From positions 1,438,501 through 1,502,500 of the forward strand of contig JAWQEG010000003.1 of assembly GCA_033782935.1 (NCBI GenBank): a stretch of DNA of 64,000 bases, given 5' to 3'. The position numbers and the translations under genes were made by a program. The notes under the pieces were generated by a model. It had not been told where the DNA came from and ran no database searches. It worked only from the letters and a program-made list of their open reading frames with translations. Shown in pieces: positions 21,283 to 35,100 of the stretch (within the stretch, counting starts at the first letter, position 1; each line of letters begins with the position of its first letter). Source of the DNA: Petrolisthes cinctipes. Lineage: Eukaryota > Arthropoda > Malacostraca > Decapoda > Porcellanidae.

Positions 21283-23499
21283 AGACCCAAAACATGCTAA
21301 AAATCGATATTTTAGGTGCCCAAAGTCGATATCTCAAATTCAGGCCCAAAACACCCGAAAATTCGATATTTTCGGGTACCAGAAGCGATCTGTACATGCC
21401 TACTCCGTGTTAGAGTATTTTCAATATACAGGCCCAAAACATACTGAAAATCGATCTTTTAGGTGCCCAAAAGTCGATATGTGGATGCATCTTCTGTACC
21501 CGTTTATATCTCAAATTCAGGCTCCAAACACCCAAAAATTCGATAGTTTGGGGTCCCAGAAGCGATCTGTATATGCCTACTCAGATACAGGCCCAAAACA
21601 TGCTGAAAATCGATATTTTAGGTGCCCAATGTCATATTTGTATGCATCTTCTTCAATCGTTTATATCTCAAATTCAACCTCAAGACACCCGAAAATTCGA
21701 TATTTTTGGGTCCGAGAAGCGATCTGTACATGGCTACTCAGTGCTAGAATGTTTTCAAAATATAGGCTCAAAACATGCTAAAAATCGATATTTTAAGTGT
21801 CCAAAGTCGATATGTGCATGCATCTTCTGTACCCGTTTATATCTCAAATTCAGGCTCAAAACACCCAAAAACTCGGTGTTTTTGGGTCCTAGAAGCGATC
21901 TGTACATGCCTAATCCTATTTAGAATGTTTTCATGATACAGACCCAAAACATGCTCAAAATCAATATTTTAGGTGCCCAAAAGTCGATATGTGCATGCAT
22001 CTTCAGTACCTGTTTATATCTCAAATTCAGGCTCAAAACACCCGAAAATTCGATATTTTCGGGTCCCAGAAGCGATCTGTACATGCCTACTCCGTGTTAG
22101 AGTATTTTCAAAATACAGGCCCAAAACATGCTGAAAATCGATATTATAGGTGCCCAAAGTCAATATGTGCATGCATTTTCTGTACCCGTTTATATCTCAA
22201 ATTCAGGCTCAAAACACCCGAAAATTCGATATTTTGGGGTCCCAAAAGCGATCTGTACATGCCTACTCAGTGCTAGAGTATTTTCAAAATACAGGCCCAA
22301 AACATACTGAAAATCTATATTTTAGGTGCCCAAAAGTCGATATGTGCATGCATATTCTGTACCCGTTTATATCTCAAATTCAGGCTCCAAACACCCGAAA
22401 ATTGGTAAATTTGGGGTCCCAGAAGCAATCTATACATGCCTACTCAGATACAGGCCCAAAGCATGCTATAAATCAATTTTTTAGGTGCCCAAAGTCAATA
22501 TGTGTATACATCTTCTGCACTCGTTTATGTCTCAAATTCAACCTCAAAACACCCGAAAATTCGATATTTTTTGGTCCCAGAAGCGATCTGTACATGCCTA
22601 CTTAGTGCTGGAATGTTTTCAAAATATAGGCTCAAAACATGCTAAAAATCTATATTTTATGTGACCAAAGTCGATATGTGCATGAATCTTCTGTACCCAT
22701 TTATATCTCAAATTCAGGCTCAAAACACCCGAAAATTAGGTATTTTTGGGTCCTAGAAGCGAAATGTACATGCCTACTCCTAGTTAGAATGTTTTCTAGA
22801 TACACCCCCAAAACATGCTCAAAATCATTATTTTAGGTGCCCAAAAGTCAATATGTGCATGCATCTCCTGTACCCGTTTATATCTCAAATTCAGGCTCCA
22901 AACACCCGAAAATTCGTAAATTTGGGGTCCCACAAGCGATCTGTACATGCCTACTCATATACAGGCCCAAAACATGCTAAAAATCGATATTTTATGTGCC
23001 CAAAGTCAATATGTGTATGCATCTTCTGCACTAGTTTATATCTCAAATTCAGGCCCAAAACACCCGAAAATTCGATATTTTGGGGTCCCAGAAGCGATCT
23101 GTACATACCTACTCCGTGTTAGAGTATTTTCAAAATACAGGCCCAAAACATACAGAAAATCGATATTTTAGGTGCCCAAGAGTCGATATGTGCATGGATC
23201 TTCTGTACCCGTTTATATCTCAAATTCAGGCTCCAAACACCCGAAAATGCGATATTTTGGGGTCCCAGAAGCGATCTGTACATGCCTACTCAGTGCTAGA
23301 ATGTTTTCAAAATATAGGCTCAAAACATGCTAAAAATCGATATTTTAAGTGTCCAAAGTCGATATGTGCATGCATCATCTGTACCCGTTTTTATCTAAAA
23401 TTCAGGCTCAAAACACCCGAAAATTAGGTATTTTTGGGTCCTAGACGCAATCTGTACATGCCTACTCCTGGTTAGAATGCTTTCAAGACACAGATCCGA

Positions 23500-26400
23500 A
23501 ACATGCTCAAAATCGATATTTTAGGTGCCCAAAAGTCGATATGTGCATGCATCTTCTGTACCCGTTTATATCTCAAATTTGGGCTCAAAACACCCGAAAA
23601 TTAAATATTTTCGGGTCCCAGAAGCGATTTGTACATGCCTACTAGGTGCTAGAATATTTTCAAAATACAGTCCCAAAACTTGCTAAAAATCGATATTTAA
23701 GGCGCCCAAAGTCGATATCTCAAATTCAGGCCCAAAAGATCCGAAAATTCGATATTTTGGGGTCCCAGAAGCGATCTGTACATGCCTACTCCGTGTTAGA
23801 GTATTTTCAAATTACAGGCACAAAACATACAGAAAATCGATATTTTAGGTGCATAAAAGTCAATATGTGCATGCATCTCCTGTACCCGTTTATATCTCAA
23901 ATTCAGGCTCCAAACACCCGAAAATTCGTAAATTTGGGGTCCCAGAAGCGATCTGTACATGTCTACTCATATACAGGCACAAAACATGCTATAAATCGAT
24001 ATTTTAGGTGCTCAAAGTCAATATGTGTATGCATCTTCTGCACTCGTTTATATCTCAAATTCAGGCTCAAAACACCCGAAAATTCGGTATTTTTGGGTCC
24101 TAGAAGCGAACTGTACATGCCTACTCCTAGTTGGAATGTTTTCAAGATACAGACCCAAAACATGCTCAAAATCGATATTTTAGGTTCCCAAAAGTCGATT
24201 CGTGCATGCATCTTCAGTAACTGTTTATATCTCAAATTCAGGCTCAAAACACCCGAAAATTTGATATTTTTGGGTCCCAGAAGCGATCTGTACATGCCTA
24301 CTCCGTGTTAGAGTATTTTCAAAATACAGGCACAAAACATGCTGAAAATCGATATTTTAGGTGCCCAAAGTCAATATGTGCATGCATTTTCTGTACCCGT
24401 TTATATCTGAAATTCAGGCTCAAAACACCAGAAAATTCGATATTTTGGGGTCCCTGAAGCGATCTGTACATGCCTACTCAGTGCTAGAATATTTTCAAAA
24501 TATAGGCCCAAAATATGCTAAAAATCGATATTTTAGGTGCCCAAAGTCGATATCTTAAATTCAGACCCAAAACACCCGAAAATTCGATATTTTGGGGTCC
24601 CAGAAGCGATCTGTACATGCCTACTCCGTGTTAGAGTATTTTCAAAATACAGGCCCAAAACATACAGAAAATCGATATTTTAGGTGCCCAAAAGTCGATA
24701 TGTGCATGCATCTTCTGTACCCGTTTATATCTCAAATTCAGGCTCAAAACACCCGAAAATTCGGTATTTTTGGGTCCTAGAAGCGATCTGTACATGCCTA
24801 CTCCTGGTTAGAATGCTTTCTAGACACAGACCCGAAACATGCTCAAAATCGATTTTTTAGGTGCCCAAAAGTCGATATGTGCATGCATCTTTTGTACCAG
24901 TTTATATCTCAAATTCAGGCTCAAAACACCCTAAAATTCAATATTTTCGGGTCCCAGAAGCGATCTGTACATGCCTACTAGGTGCTAGAATATTTTTCAA
25001 AATATAGTCCCAAAACATGCTAAAAATCGATATTTTAGGTGCCCAAAGTCGATATCTCAAATTCAGGCCCAGAAGACCCGAAAATTCGATATTTTGGGGT
25101 CTCAGAAGCGATCTATACATGCCTACTCCGTGTTAGAGTATTTTCAAAATACAGGCCCAAAACATACAGAAAATCGATATTTTAGGTGCCCAAAAGTCAA
25201 TATGTGCATGCATCTTCTGTACCCGTTTATATCTCAAAATCCGGCTCCAAACACCCGAAAATTCGATATTTTTGGGTCCCAGAAGAGATCTGTACATGCC
25301 TACTCAGTGCTTGAATGTTTTCAAAATATAGGCTCAAAACATGCTAAAAATCGATATTTTAAGTGTCCAAAGTCGATATGTGCATGCATCTTCTGTACCC
25401 GTTTATATCTCAAATTCCGGCTCCAAACACCCGAAAATGCGATATTTTGGGGTCCCAGAAGCGATCTGTACATGCCTACTCAGATACAGGCCCAAAACAT
25501 GCAGAAAATCGATATTTTAGGTGCCCAAAGTCAATATGTGTATGCATCTTCTGCAACTGTTTTTATCCCAAATTCAACCTCAAAACACCCGAAAATTCGA
25601 TATTTTCGGGTCCCAGAAGCGATCTGTACATGCCTACTCAGTGCTAGAATATTTTCAAAATATAGGCCCAAACCATGCTAAAAATCGATATTTTAGGCGC
25701 CCAAAGTCGATATCTCAAATTCAGGAACAAAACACCCGAAAATTCGATATTTTTGGGTCCCAGAAGCGATCTGTACTTGCCTACTCAGTGCTAGAATGTT
25801 TTCAAAATATAGGCTCAAAACATGCTAAAAATCGATATTTTAAGTATCCAAAGTCGATATGTGCATGCATCTTCTGTACACGTTTATATCTCAAATTCAG
25901 GCTCAAAACACCCAAGAATTCGATATTTTGGGGTCCCAGAAGTGATCTGTACATGCCTACTCCGTGTTAAAGTATTTTCAAAATACAGGCCCAAAACATG
26001 CTGAAAATCGATATTTTAGGATACCAAGTCAATATGTGGATGATTCTTCTTTAAACGTTTATATCTCAAATTCAGTCTCCAAACACCCGAAAATTCGATA
26101 TTTTGGTGTCCCAGAAGCGATCTGTACTTGCCTACTCCGTGTTAGAGTATTTTTAAAATACAGGCCCAAAACATCCTGAAAATCGATATTTTAGGTGACC
26201 AAAGTCAATATGTGTATACATCTTCTGCACCCGTTTATATCCCAAATTCAACCTCAAAACACCCGAAAATTCGATATTTTGGGGTCCCAGAAGCGATCTG
26301 TACATGCCTACTCAGTGCTAGAATGTTTTCAAAATATAGGCTCAAAACATGCTAAAAATCGATATTTTAAGTGTCCAAAGTCGATATGTGCATGCATCTT

Positions 26401-27400
26401 CTGTACCCGTTTATATCTCAAATTCAGGCTCAAAACACCCGAAAATTCGGTATTTTTGGGTCCTAGAAGCGATCTGTACATGCCTACTCCGTTTTAGAAT
26501 GTTTTCAAGATATAGACCCAAAACATGTTCAAAATCGATATTTTATGTGCCCAAAAGTCGATATGTTCATGCATCTTCTGTACCCGTATATCTCAAATTC
26601 AGGCTCCAAACACCCGAAAATTCGATATTTTGGTGTCCCAGAAGCGATCTGTACTTGCCTACTCCGTTTTAGAGTATTTTCAAAATACAGGCCCAAAACA
26701 TGCAGAAAATCGATATTTTAGGAGCCCAAAGTCAATATGAGTATGCATCTTCTGAACCCGTTTATATCCCAAATTCAACCTCAAAACACTCGAAAAATCA
26801 ATATTTTTGAGTCCCAGAAGCGATCTGTACATGCCTACTCAGTGCTAGAATGTTTTCAAAATATAGGCTCAAAACATGCTAAAAATCGATATTTTAAGTG
26901 TCCAAAGTCGATATGTGCATGCATCTTCTGTACCCGTTTATATCTCAAATTCAGGCTCAAAACCCCCGAAAATTCGATATTTTTGGTTCCCAGAAGCGAT
27001 CTGTACATGCCTACTCCGTGTTAGAGTATTTTTAAAATACAGGCCCAAAACATGCTGAAAATCGATATTTTAGGTGCCCAAAGTCAATATGTGAATGCAT
27101 TTTCTGTACCCGTTTATATCTCAAATTCAGGCTCAAAACACCCGAAAATTCGATATTTTTGGGTCCCTGAAGCGATCTGTATAGTCGGCGGCAAAAGTCC
27201 TGTCGCCTCTCTTGCTTTTCCGAGGCACGCGATGTTCATAGACTCGTGATTATTAGGTGTAGAATACGTGCATATTTTTCGAGTCCATGAATACTGCGTG
27301 TCTCAGTGAAGCAGGTGAGGCGACAGGACTTTTGCCGCCGACTGTACATGCCTACTCCTTGCTAGAATGTTTTCAAGATACAGACCCAAAACATGCTGAA
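23500..27400. repeat. About 4-kb HOR unit, copy 1
   Basis: Matches the following unit with offsets of 3890 bp (23646/27536, 24361/28251), then 4066 (24938/29004, 26195/30261), 4216 (26737/30953) and 4393 (27052/31445). Each step is an added monomer or small block in copy 2. Diagnostic variants include TTTGGGCTCAAAACACC and GAAAATTAAATATTTTCGGG near 23580-23612. A MITE lies near the end. Confidence 0.82.
27182..27344. mobile_element. 163-bp Tc1/mariner-like MITE, copy 1
   Basis: Non-satellite insertion in a monomer. The ends are inverted repeats of about 28 bp: AGTCGGCGGCAAAAGTCC at the left and GGACTTTTGCCGCCGACT at the right, with one mismatch at the outermost base (T/C). TA flanks both sides (27180-27181 and 27345-27346), and the uninterrupted monomer reads CTGTACATGCC with one TA. 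The CAGT-type end and TA duplication fit Tc1/mariner MITEs. It has no coding capacity. Confidence 0.85.
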
Positions 27401-30400
27401 AATCGATATTTTAGGTGCCCAAAAGTCGATATGTGCATGCATCTTCTGTACCCGTTTATATCTCAAATTTGGGCTCAAAACACCCGAAAATTAAATATTT
27501 TCGGGTCCCAGAAGCGATTTGTACATGCCTACTAGGTGCTAGAATATTTTCAAAATACAGTCCCAAAACTTGCTAAAAATCGATATTTAAGGCGCCCGAA
27601 GTCGATATCTCAAATTCAGGCCCAAAAGATCCGAAAATTCGATATTTTGGGGTCCCAGAAGCGATCTGTACATGCCTACTCCGTGTTAGAGTATTTTCAA
27701 AATACAGGCACAAAACATACAGAAAATCGATATTTTAGGTGCATAAAAGTCAATATGTGCATGCATCTCCTGTACCCGTTTATATCTCAAATTCAGGCTC
27801 CAAACACCCGAAAATTCGTAAATTTGGGGTCCCAGAAGCGATCTGTACATGCCTACTCATATACAGGCACAAAACATGCTATAAATCGATATTTTAGGTG
27901 CTCAAAGTCAATATGTGTATGCATCTTCTGCACTCGTTTATATCTCAAATTCAGGCTCAAAACACCCGAAAATTCGGTATTTTTGGGTCCTAGAAGCGAA
28001 CTGTACATGCCTACTCCTAGTTGAAATGTTTTCAAGATACAGACCCAAAACATGCTCAAAATCGATATTTTAGGTTCCCAAAAGTCGATTCGTGCATGCA
28101 TCTTCAGTAACTGTTTATATCTCAAATTCAGGCTCAAAACACCCGAAAATTTGATATTTTTGGGTCCCAGAAGCGATCTGTACATGCCTACTCCGTGTTA
28201 GAGTATTTTCAAAATACAGGCACAAAACATGCTGAAAATCGATATTTTAGGTGCCCAAAGTCAATATGTGCATGCATTTTCTGTACCCGTTTATATCTGA
28301 AATTCAGGCTCAAAACACCAGAAAATTCGATATTTTGGGGTCCCTGAAGCGATCTGTACATGCCTACTCAGTGCTAGAATATTTTCAAAATATATGCCCA
28401 AAACATGCTAAAAATCGATATTTTAGGTGCCCGAAGTCGATATCTCAAATTCAGGCCCAAATCATCCGAAAATTTGATATTTTGAGGTCCCAGAAGCGAT
28501 TTGTACATTCATACTCCGTGTTAGAGTATTTTCAAAATACAGGCCTAAAACATACCGAAATTCGATATTTTAAGTGCTCAAAAGTCGATATGTGTATGCA
28601 TCTTCTGCACCCGTTTATATCCCAAATTCAACCTCAAAACACCTGAAAATTCGATATTTTTGGGTCCCAGAAGAGATCTGTACATGCCTACTCAGTGCTT
28701 GAATGTTTTCAAAATATAGGCTCAAAACATGCTAAAAATCGATATTTTAAGTGTCCAAAGTCGATATGTGCATGCATCTTCTGTACCCGTTTATATCTCA
28801 AATTCAGGCTCAAAACACCCGAAAATTCGGTATTTTTGGGTCCTAGAAGCGATCTGTACATGCCTACTCCTGGTTAGAATGCTTTCTAGACACAGACCCG
28901 AAACATGCTCAAAATCGATTTTTTAGGTTCCCAAAAGTCGATATGTGCATGCATCTTTTGTACCAGTTTATATCTCAAATTCAGGCTCAAAACACCCTAA
29001 AATTCAATATTTTCGTGTCCCAGAAGCGATCTGTACATGCCTACTAGGTGCTAGAATATTTTTCAAAATATAGTCCCAAAACATGCTAAAAATCGATATT
29101 TTAGGTGCCCAAAGTCGATATCTCAAATTCAGGCCCAGAAGACCCGAAAATTCGATATTTTGGGGTCTCAGAAGCAATCTATACATGCCTACTCCGTGTT
29201 AGAGTATTTTCAAAATACAGGCCCAAAACATACAGAAAATCGATATTTTAGGTGCCCAAAAGTCAATATGTGCATGCATCTTCTGTACCCGTTTATATCT
29301 CAAAATCCGGCTCCAAACACCCGAAAATTCGATATTTTTGGGTCCCAGAAGAGATCTGTACATGCCTACTCAGTGCTTGAATGTTTTCAAAATATAGGCT
29401 CAAAACATGCTAAAAATCGATATTTTAAGTGTCCAAGTCGATATGTGCATGCATCTTCTGTACCCGTTTATATCTCAAATTCCGGCTCCAAACACCCGAA
29501 AATGCGATATTTTGGGTTCCCAGAAGCGATCTGTACATGCCTACTCAGATACAGGCCCAAAACATGCAGAAAATCGATATTTTAGGTGCCCAAAGTCAAT
29601 ATGTGTATGCATCTTCTGCAACTGTTTTTATCCCAAATTCAACCTCAAAACACCCGAAAATTCGATATTTTCGGGTCCCAGAAGCGATCTGTACATGCCT
29701 ACTCAGTGCTAGAATATTTTCAAAATATAGGCCCAAACCATGCTAAAAATCGATATTTTAGGCGCCCAAAGTCGATATCTCAAATTCAGGAACAAAACAC
29801 CCGAAAATTCGATATTTTTGGGTCATAGAAGCGATCTGTACTTGCCTACTCAGTGCTAGAATGTTTTCAAAATATAGGCTCAAAACATGCTAAAAATCGA
29901 TATTTTAAGTATCCAAAGTCGATATGTGCATGCATCTTCTGTACACGTTTATATCTCAAATTCAGGCTCAAAACACCCAAGAATTCGATATTTTGGGGTC
30001 CCAGAAGTGATCTGTACATGCCTACTCCGTGTTAAAGTATTTTCAAAATACAGGCCCAAAACATGCTGAAAATCGATATTTTAGGATACCAAAGTCAATA
30101 TGTGTATGATTCTTCTTTAAACGTTTATATCTCAAATTCAGTCTCCAAACACCCGAAAATTCGATATTTTGGTGTCCCAGAAGCGATCTGTACTTGCCTA
30201 CTCCGTGTTAGAGTATTTTTAAAATACAGGCCCAAAACATCCTGAAAATCGATATTTTAGGTGACCAAAGTCAATATGTGTATACATCTTCTGCACCCGT
30301 TTATATCCCAAATTCAACCTCAAAACACCCGAAAATTCGATATTTTGGGGTCCCAGAAGCGATCTGTACATGCCTACTCAGTGCTAGAATGTTTTCAAAA

Positions 30401-31810
30401 TATAGGCTCAAAACATGCTAAAAATCGATATTTTAAGTGTCCAAAGTCGATATGTGCATGCATCTTTTGTACCAGTTTATATCTCAAATTCAGGCTCAAA
30501 ACACCCTAAAATTCAATATTTTCGGGTCCCAGAAGCGATCTGTACATGCCTACTAGGTGCTAGAATATTTTTCAAAATATAGTCCCAAAACATGCTAAAA
30601 ATCGATATTTTAGGTGCCCAAAGTCGATATCTCAAATTCAGGCCCAGAAGACCCGAAAATTCGATATTTTGGGGTCTCAGAAGCGATCTATACATGCCTA
30701 CTCCGTGTTAGAGTATTTTCAAAATACAGGCCCAAAACATACAGAAAATCGATATTTTAGGTGCCCAAAAGTCAATATGTGCATGCATCTTCTGTACCCG
30801 TTTATATCTCAAAATCCGGCTCCAAACACCCGAAAATTCGATATTTTTGGGTCCCAGAAGCGATCTGTACTTGCCTACTCCTTGTTAGAGTATTTTCAAA
30901 ATACAGGCCCAAAACATGCTGAAAATCGATATTTTAGGAGCCCAAAGTCAATATGTGTATGCATCTTCTGAACCCGTTTATATCCCAAATTCAACCTCAA
31001 AACACCCGAAAAATCGATATTTTTGAGTCCCAGAAGCGATCTGTACATGCCTACTCAGTGCTAGAATGTTTTCAAAATATAGGCTCAAAACATGCTAAAA
31101 ATCGATATTTTAAGTGTCCAAAGTCGATATGTGCATGCATCTTCTGTACCCGTTTATATCTCAAATTCAGGCTCAAAACACCCGAAAATTCGGTATTTTT
31201 GGGTCCTAGAAGCGATCTGTACATGCGTACTCCTAGTTAGAATGTTTTCAAGATACAGACCCAAAACATGCTCAAAATCGATATTTTAGGTGCCCAAAAG
31301 TCGATATGTGTATGCATCATCAGTACCTGTTTATATCTGAAATTCAGGCTCAAAACCCCCGAAAATTCGATATTTTTGGTTCCCAGAAGCGATCTGTACA
31401 TGCCTACTCCGTGTTAGAGTATTTTTAAAATACAGGCCCAAAACATGCTGAAAATCGATATTTTAGGTGCCCAAAGTCAATATGTGAATGCATTTTCTGT
31501 ACCCGTTTATATCTCAAATTCAGGCTCAAAACACCCGAAAATTCGATATTTTTGGGTCCCTGAAGCGATCTGTATAGTCGGCGGCAAAAGTCCTGTCGCC
31601 TCTCTTGCTTTACCGAGGCACGCGATGTTCATAGACTCGTGATTATTAGGTGTAGAATACGTGCATATTTTTCGAGTCCATGAATACTGCGTGTCTCAGT
31701 GAAGCAGGTGAGGCGACAGGACTTTTGCCGCCGACTGTACATGCCTACTCCTTGCTAAAATGTTTTCAAGATACAGACCCAAAACATGCTGAAAATCGAT
31801 ATTTTAGGTG
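27401..31810. repeat. About 4-kb HOR unit, copy 2
   Basis: Second copy of the preceding unit, including its own MITE copy. It contains an extra internal tandem duplication of about 1509 bp: the TTTTGTACCAGTTTATATC monomer at about 28955 recurs at about 30464, and the reverse-strand marker at 29004 recurs at 30513, while copy 1 has only one (24938). The unit ends near 31810 where GTGCCCAAAAGTCG is replaced by GTGCAAAAAGTCG of the next subfamily. Confidence 0.8.
31575..31737. mobile_element. 163-bp Tc1/mariner-like MITE, copy 2
   Basis: Nearly identical to the copy at 27182-27344 (CTTTACCGAGG here, CTTTTCCGAGG there) and in the same monomer position, offset 4393 bp. Since the flanks are also duplicated, this copy arose with the segment rather than by a second insertion. 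Confidence 0.85.
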
Positions 31811-32159
31811 CAAAAAGTCGATTTGTGCATGCATTTTCTGTACTCGTTTATATCTGAAATTCGGTCTCAAAACACCCGATAATTCGATATTTTTGGGTCC
31901 CAGAAGCGATCTGTAAATGCCTACTCAGTGTTAGAACATTTTCAAATTACAGGCCCAAAACATACTGAAAATCGATATCTTAGGTGCCCAAAGTCAATAT
32001 ATGTGTATGCACATTCTGTACCGTTCATATCCCAAATTCAGACTCAAAACACCCGAAAATTCGACATGTTTGGCTCCCAGAAGCGATCTGTACATGCCTA
32101 CTCAGTGCTAGAATGTTTTCAATTTACAGGCTCAAAACATGCTCAAAATTGATATTTTA

Positions 32160-35100
32160 GGTGCAAAAAGTCGATATGTACATGCATCTTCTGTACTCGT
32201 TTATATCCCAAATTCGGGTTCAAATCACCCGAAAATTCGATATTTTTGGGCCCCAGAAGTGATCTGTGCATGCCTACTCAGTGTTAGAACATTTTCAGGT
32301 TACAGGGCCAAAACATACTGAAAATCGATATTTTAGGTGCCCAAAGACAATATATGTGTATGCACATTCTGTACCGTTCATATCCCAAATTCAGACTCAA
32401 AACACCCGAAAATTCGACATGTTTGGCTCCCAGAAGCGATCTGTACATGCCTACTCAGTGCTAGAATGTTTTCAAAATATAGGCCCAAAAAATGCTGAAA
32501 ATCGATATTTTAGGTGCCCAAAGTCGATATATGCATGCATCTTCAGTACCCATTTAAATCTCAAATTAAGGCTCAAAACACCCGAAAATTCGTTATTTTT
32601 TGGTCCCAGAATTGATCTGTACATGCATAGTCAGTGCTAGAATATTTTCAAAATACAGGCACAGAAAAAGCTGAAAATCGATATTTTAGGTGCCCAAAGT
32701 CAATATGTGCATGCATCTTCTGTATCCATTTATATCCCAAATTTAGGCTCAAAACACCCAAAAATTCGATATTTTTTTGTCTCAGAAGTGATCTGTACAT
32801 GTCTCCTCAGTATTTTCAAAATACAGAACCAGAACATGATGAAAACCAATATTTTTTGATGCCCAAAGTCAACATGTGTATGCATATTCTGTACCCGTTT
32901 ATTTTCCAAATTCAAGCTGAAAACACCCGAAAATTCGATATTTTTGGGTCCCAGAAGCAATATGTACATGCCTACTCAGTGCTAGAATATTTTAAAAATA
33001 CAGGCCCAAAATATGCTGAAAATAGATATTTTAGTTGCCCAAAGTCAATATGTGCATGCATCTTCTGTACCCGTTTACATCCCAAATTCAGGCTCAAAAC
33101 ACCCGAAAAATCGATATTTTTGGGTCCCAGAAGCAATCTGTACATGCCTACTCAGTGTTAGAATATTTTCAAGATTCAGGAACAAAACAAGCTGAAAATC
33201 GATATTTTAGGTGCCCAAAGTCGATATGTGCATGAATCTTCTGTACCCGTTCATATCCCAAATTCAGGCTCAAAACACCCGAAAATTCGATATTTTTTGG
33301 TCTCAGAAGTGATCTGTACATGTCTCCTCAGTATTTTCAAAACACAGAACCAAAACATGAAGAAAACCAATATTTTTTGTTGCCCAAAGTCAATATGTGT
33401 ATGCATATTCTGTACCCGTTTATTTTCCAAATTCAAGCGGAAAACACCCGAAAATTCGATATTTTTGGGTCCCAGAAGCAATCTGTACATGCCTACTCAG
33501 TGTTAGAATATTTTCAAGATTCAGGAACAAAACAAGCTGAAAATCGATATTTTAGGTGCCCAAAGTCGACATGTGCATGAATCTTCTGTACCCGTTCATA
33601 TCCCAAATTCAGGCTCAAAACACCCGAAAATTCAATATTTTTTGGTCCCTGAAGCGATCTGTACATTCATACTCCTTGCTAGAATGTTTTCAAGACACAG
33701 GACCAAAACATGCTAAAATCAATATTTTAGGTGCAAAAAGTCGATATGCGCATGCATCTTCAGTACCCGTTTAAATCTCAAATTCAGGCTCAAGACACCC
33801 GAAAATACGATATTTTTAGGTCCAATAAGTGATCTGTACATGCCTACTCAGTGCTAGAATGTTTTCAAGATACAGGCCAAAAACATGGCGAAAATGGATA
33901 ATTTAGGTGCAAAATGTCGATATGTGCATGCATCTACTGTACTCGTTCATATCCCAAATTCAGGCTGAAAACACCCTAAAATACGAGGTTTTTGGGTCCT
34001 AGAAGCGATCTGTACATGCCTACTCAGTGCTAGAATGTTTTCAAAACATAGGCCCAAAACATGCTAAAAATCGATATTTTAGGTGTCCAAAATCGATATG
34101 TGTATGCATCTTCTGTACCCGTTTATATCTCAAATTCATACTCAAAATAACCCAAAATTCGATATTATTTAGTCCCAGAAGCGATCTGTACACGCCTACT
34201 CAGTGTTAATATATTTTCAAATTACAGGCTGAAAACATGCTCAAAATCGATATTTTGGGTGCCCAAAGTCGATATGTGAATGCATCTTCTGTACCCGTTT
34301 ATATCTCAAATTCAGGCTCAAAACACCCGAAAATTCGATATTTTTGGTTCCCAGAAGCGATCTGTACATGCCTACTCCTTGCTTGAATGTTTTCAAGATA
34401 CAGACCCAAAACATGCTGAAAATGTATATTTTAGTTGCAAAAAGTCGATATATGCATGCATCTTCAGTACTCGTTTATATCCCAAATTCGGTCTCAAAAC
34501 ACCCGAAAATTCGATATTTTTGGGTCCCAGAAGCGATCTGTAAATGCCTACTCAGTGTTAGAACATTTTCAGATTACAGACCCAAAGCATACTGAAAATC
34601 GATATTTTAGGTGCCCAAAGACAATATATGTGTATGCACATTCTGTACCGTTCATATCCCAAATTCAGACTCAAAACACCCGAAAATTCGACATGTTTGG
34701 CTCCCAGAAGCGATCTGTACATGCCTACTCAGTGCTAGAATGTTTTCAAAATATAGGCCCAAAACATGCTGAAAATCGATATTTTAGGTGCCCAAAGTCG
34801 ATATATGCATGCATCTTCAGTACCCATTTAAATCTCAAATTAAGGCTCAAAACACCCGAAAATTCGATATTTTTTGGTCCCAGAATTGATCTGTACATGC
34901 ATAGTCAGTGCTAGAATATTTTCAAAATACAGGCACAGAAAAAGCTGAAAATCGATATTTTAGGTGCCCAAAGTCAATATGTGCATGCATCTTCTGTATC
35001 CATTTATATCCCAAATTTAGGCTCAAAACACCCAAAAATTCGATATTTTTTGGTCTCAGAAGTGATCTGTACATGTCTCCTCAGTATTTTCAAAATACAG

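Larger units (their letters stand above)
8581..22205. repeat. 6.47-kb HOR unit, copy 2, split by the retrotransposon
   Basis: Copy 2 runs from about 8581 to 14130 and resumes at 21278. Left of the insertion it shares the rare GTTAATCCCTACTCAG variant with copy 1 (copy 1 near 7775). Right of it, it shares the rare TTTTCGGGTACCAGAAGCG variant (copy 1 near 7905). After the insertion the offset to copy 1 is first 13468 and then 13625, so copy 2 has gained about 157 bp, one short monomer. Similarity to copy 1 ends near 22205. Confidence 0.83.
21283..31810. repeat. Satellite array, middle part, main subfamily
   Basis: Continues in the same orientation and subfamily as the left arm. It includes the end of 6.47-kb copy 2, a less ordered stretch at about 22.2-23.5 kb with more point variants (TTCGTAAATTTGGGG near 22916, GCATGCATCTCCTG), and then a tandem pair of about 4-kb units. 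Apart from two MITE copies it holds no other sequence class. Confidence 0.95.

Noticed and set aside
24938..25120. Minus-strand frames in the satellite (such as 24938-25120 and 29004-29186)
   Set aside because: Reverse-strand periodic translation of monomers, repeated at each HOR copy.
27287..27535. Open frame starting inside the MITE
   Set aside because: Runs from the MITE end into satellite; chance fusion with no domain.
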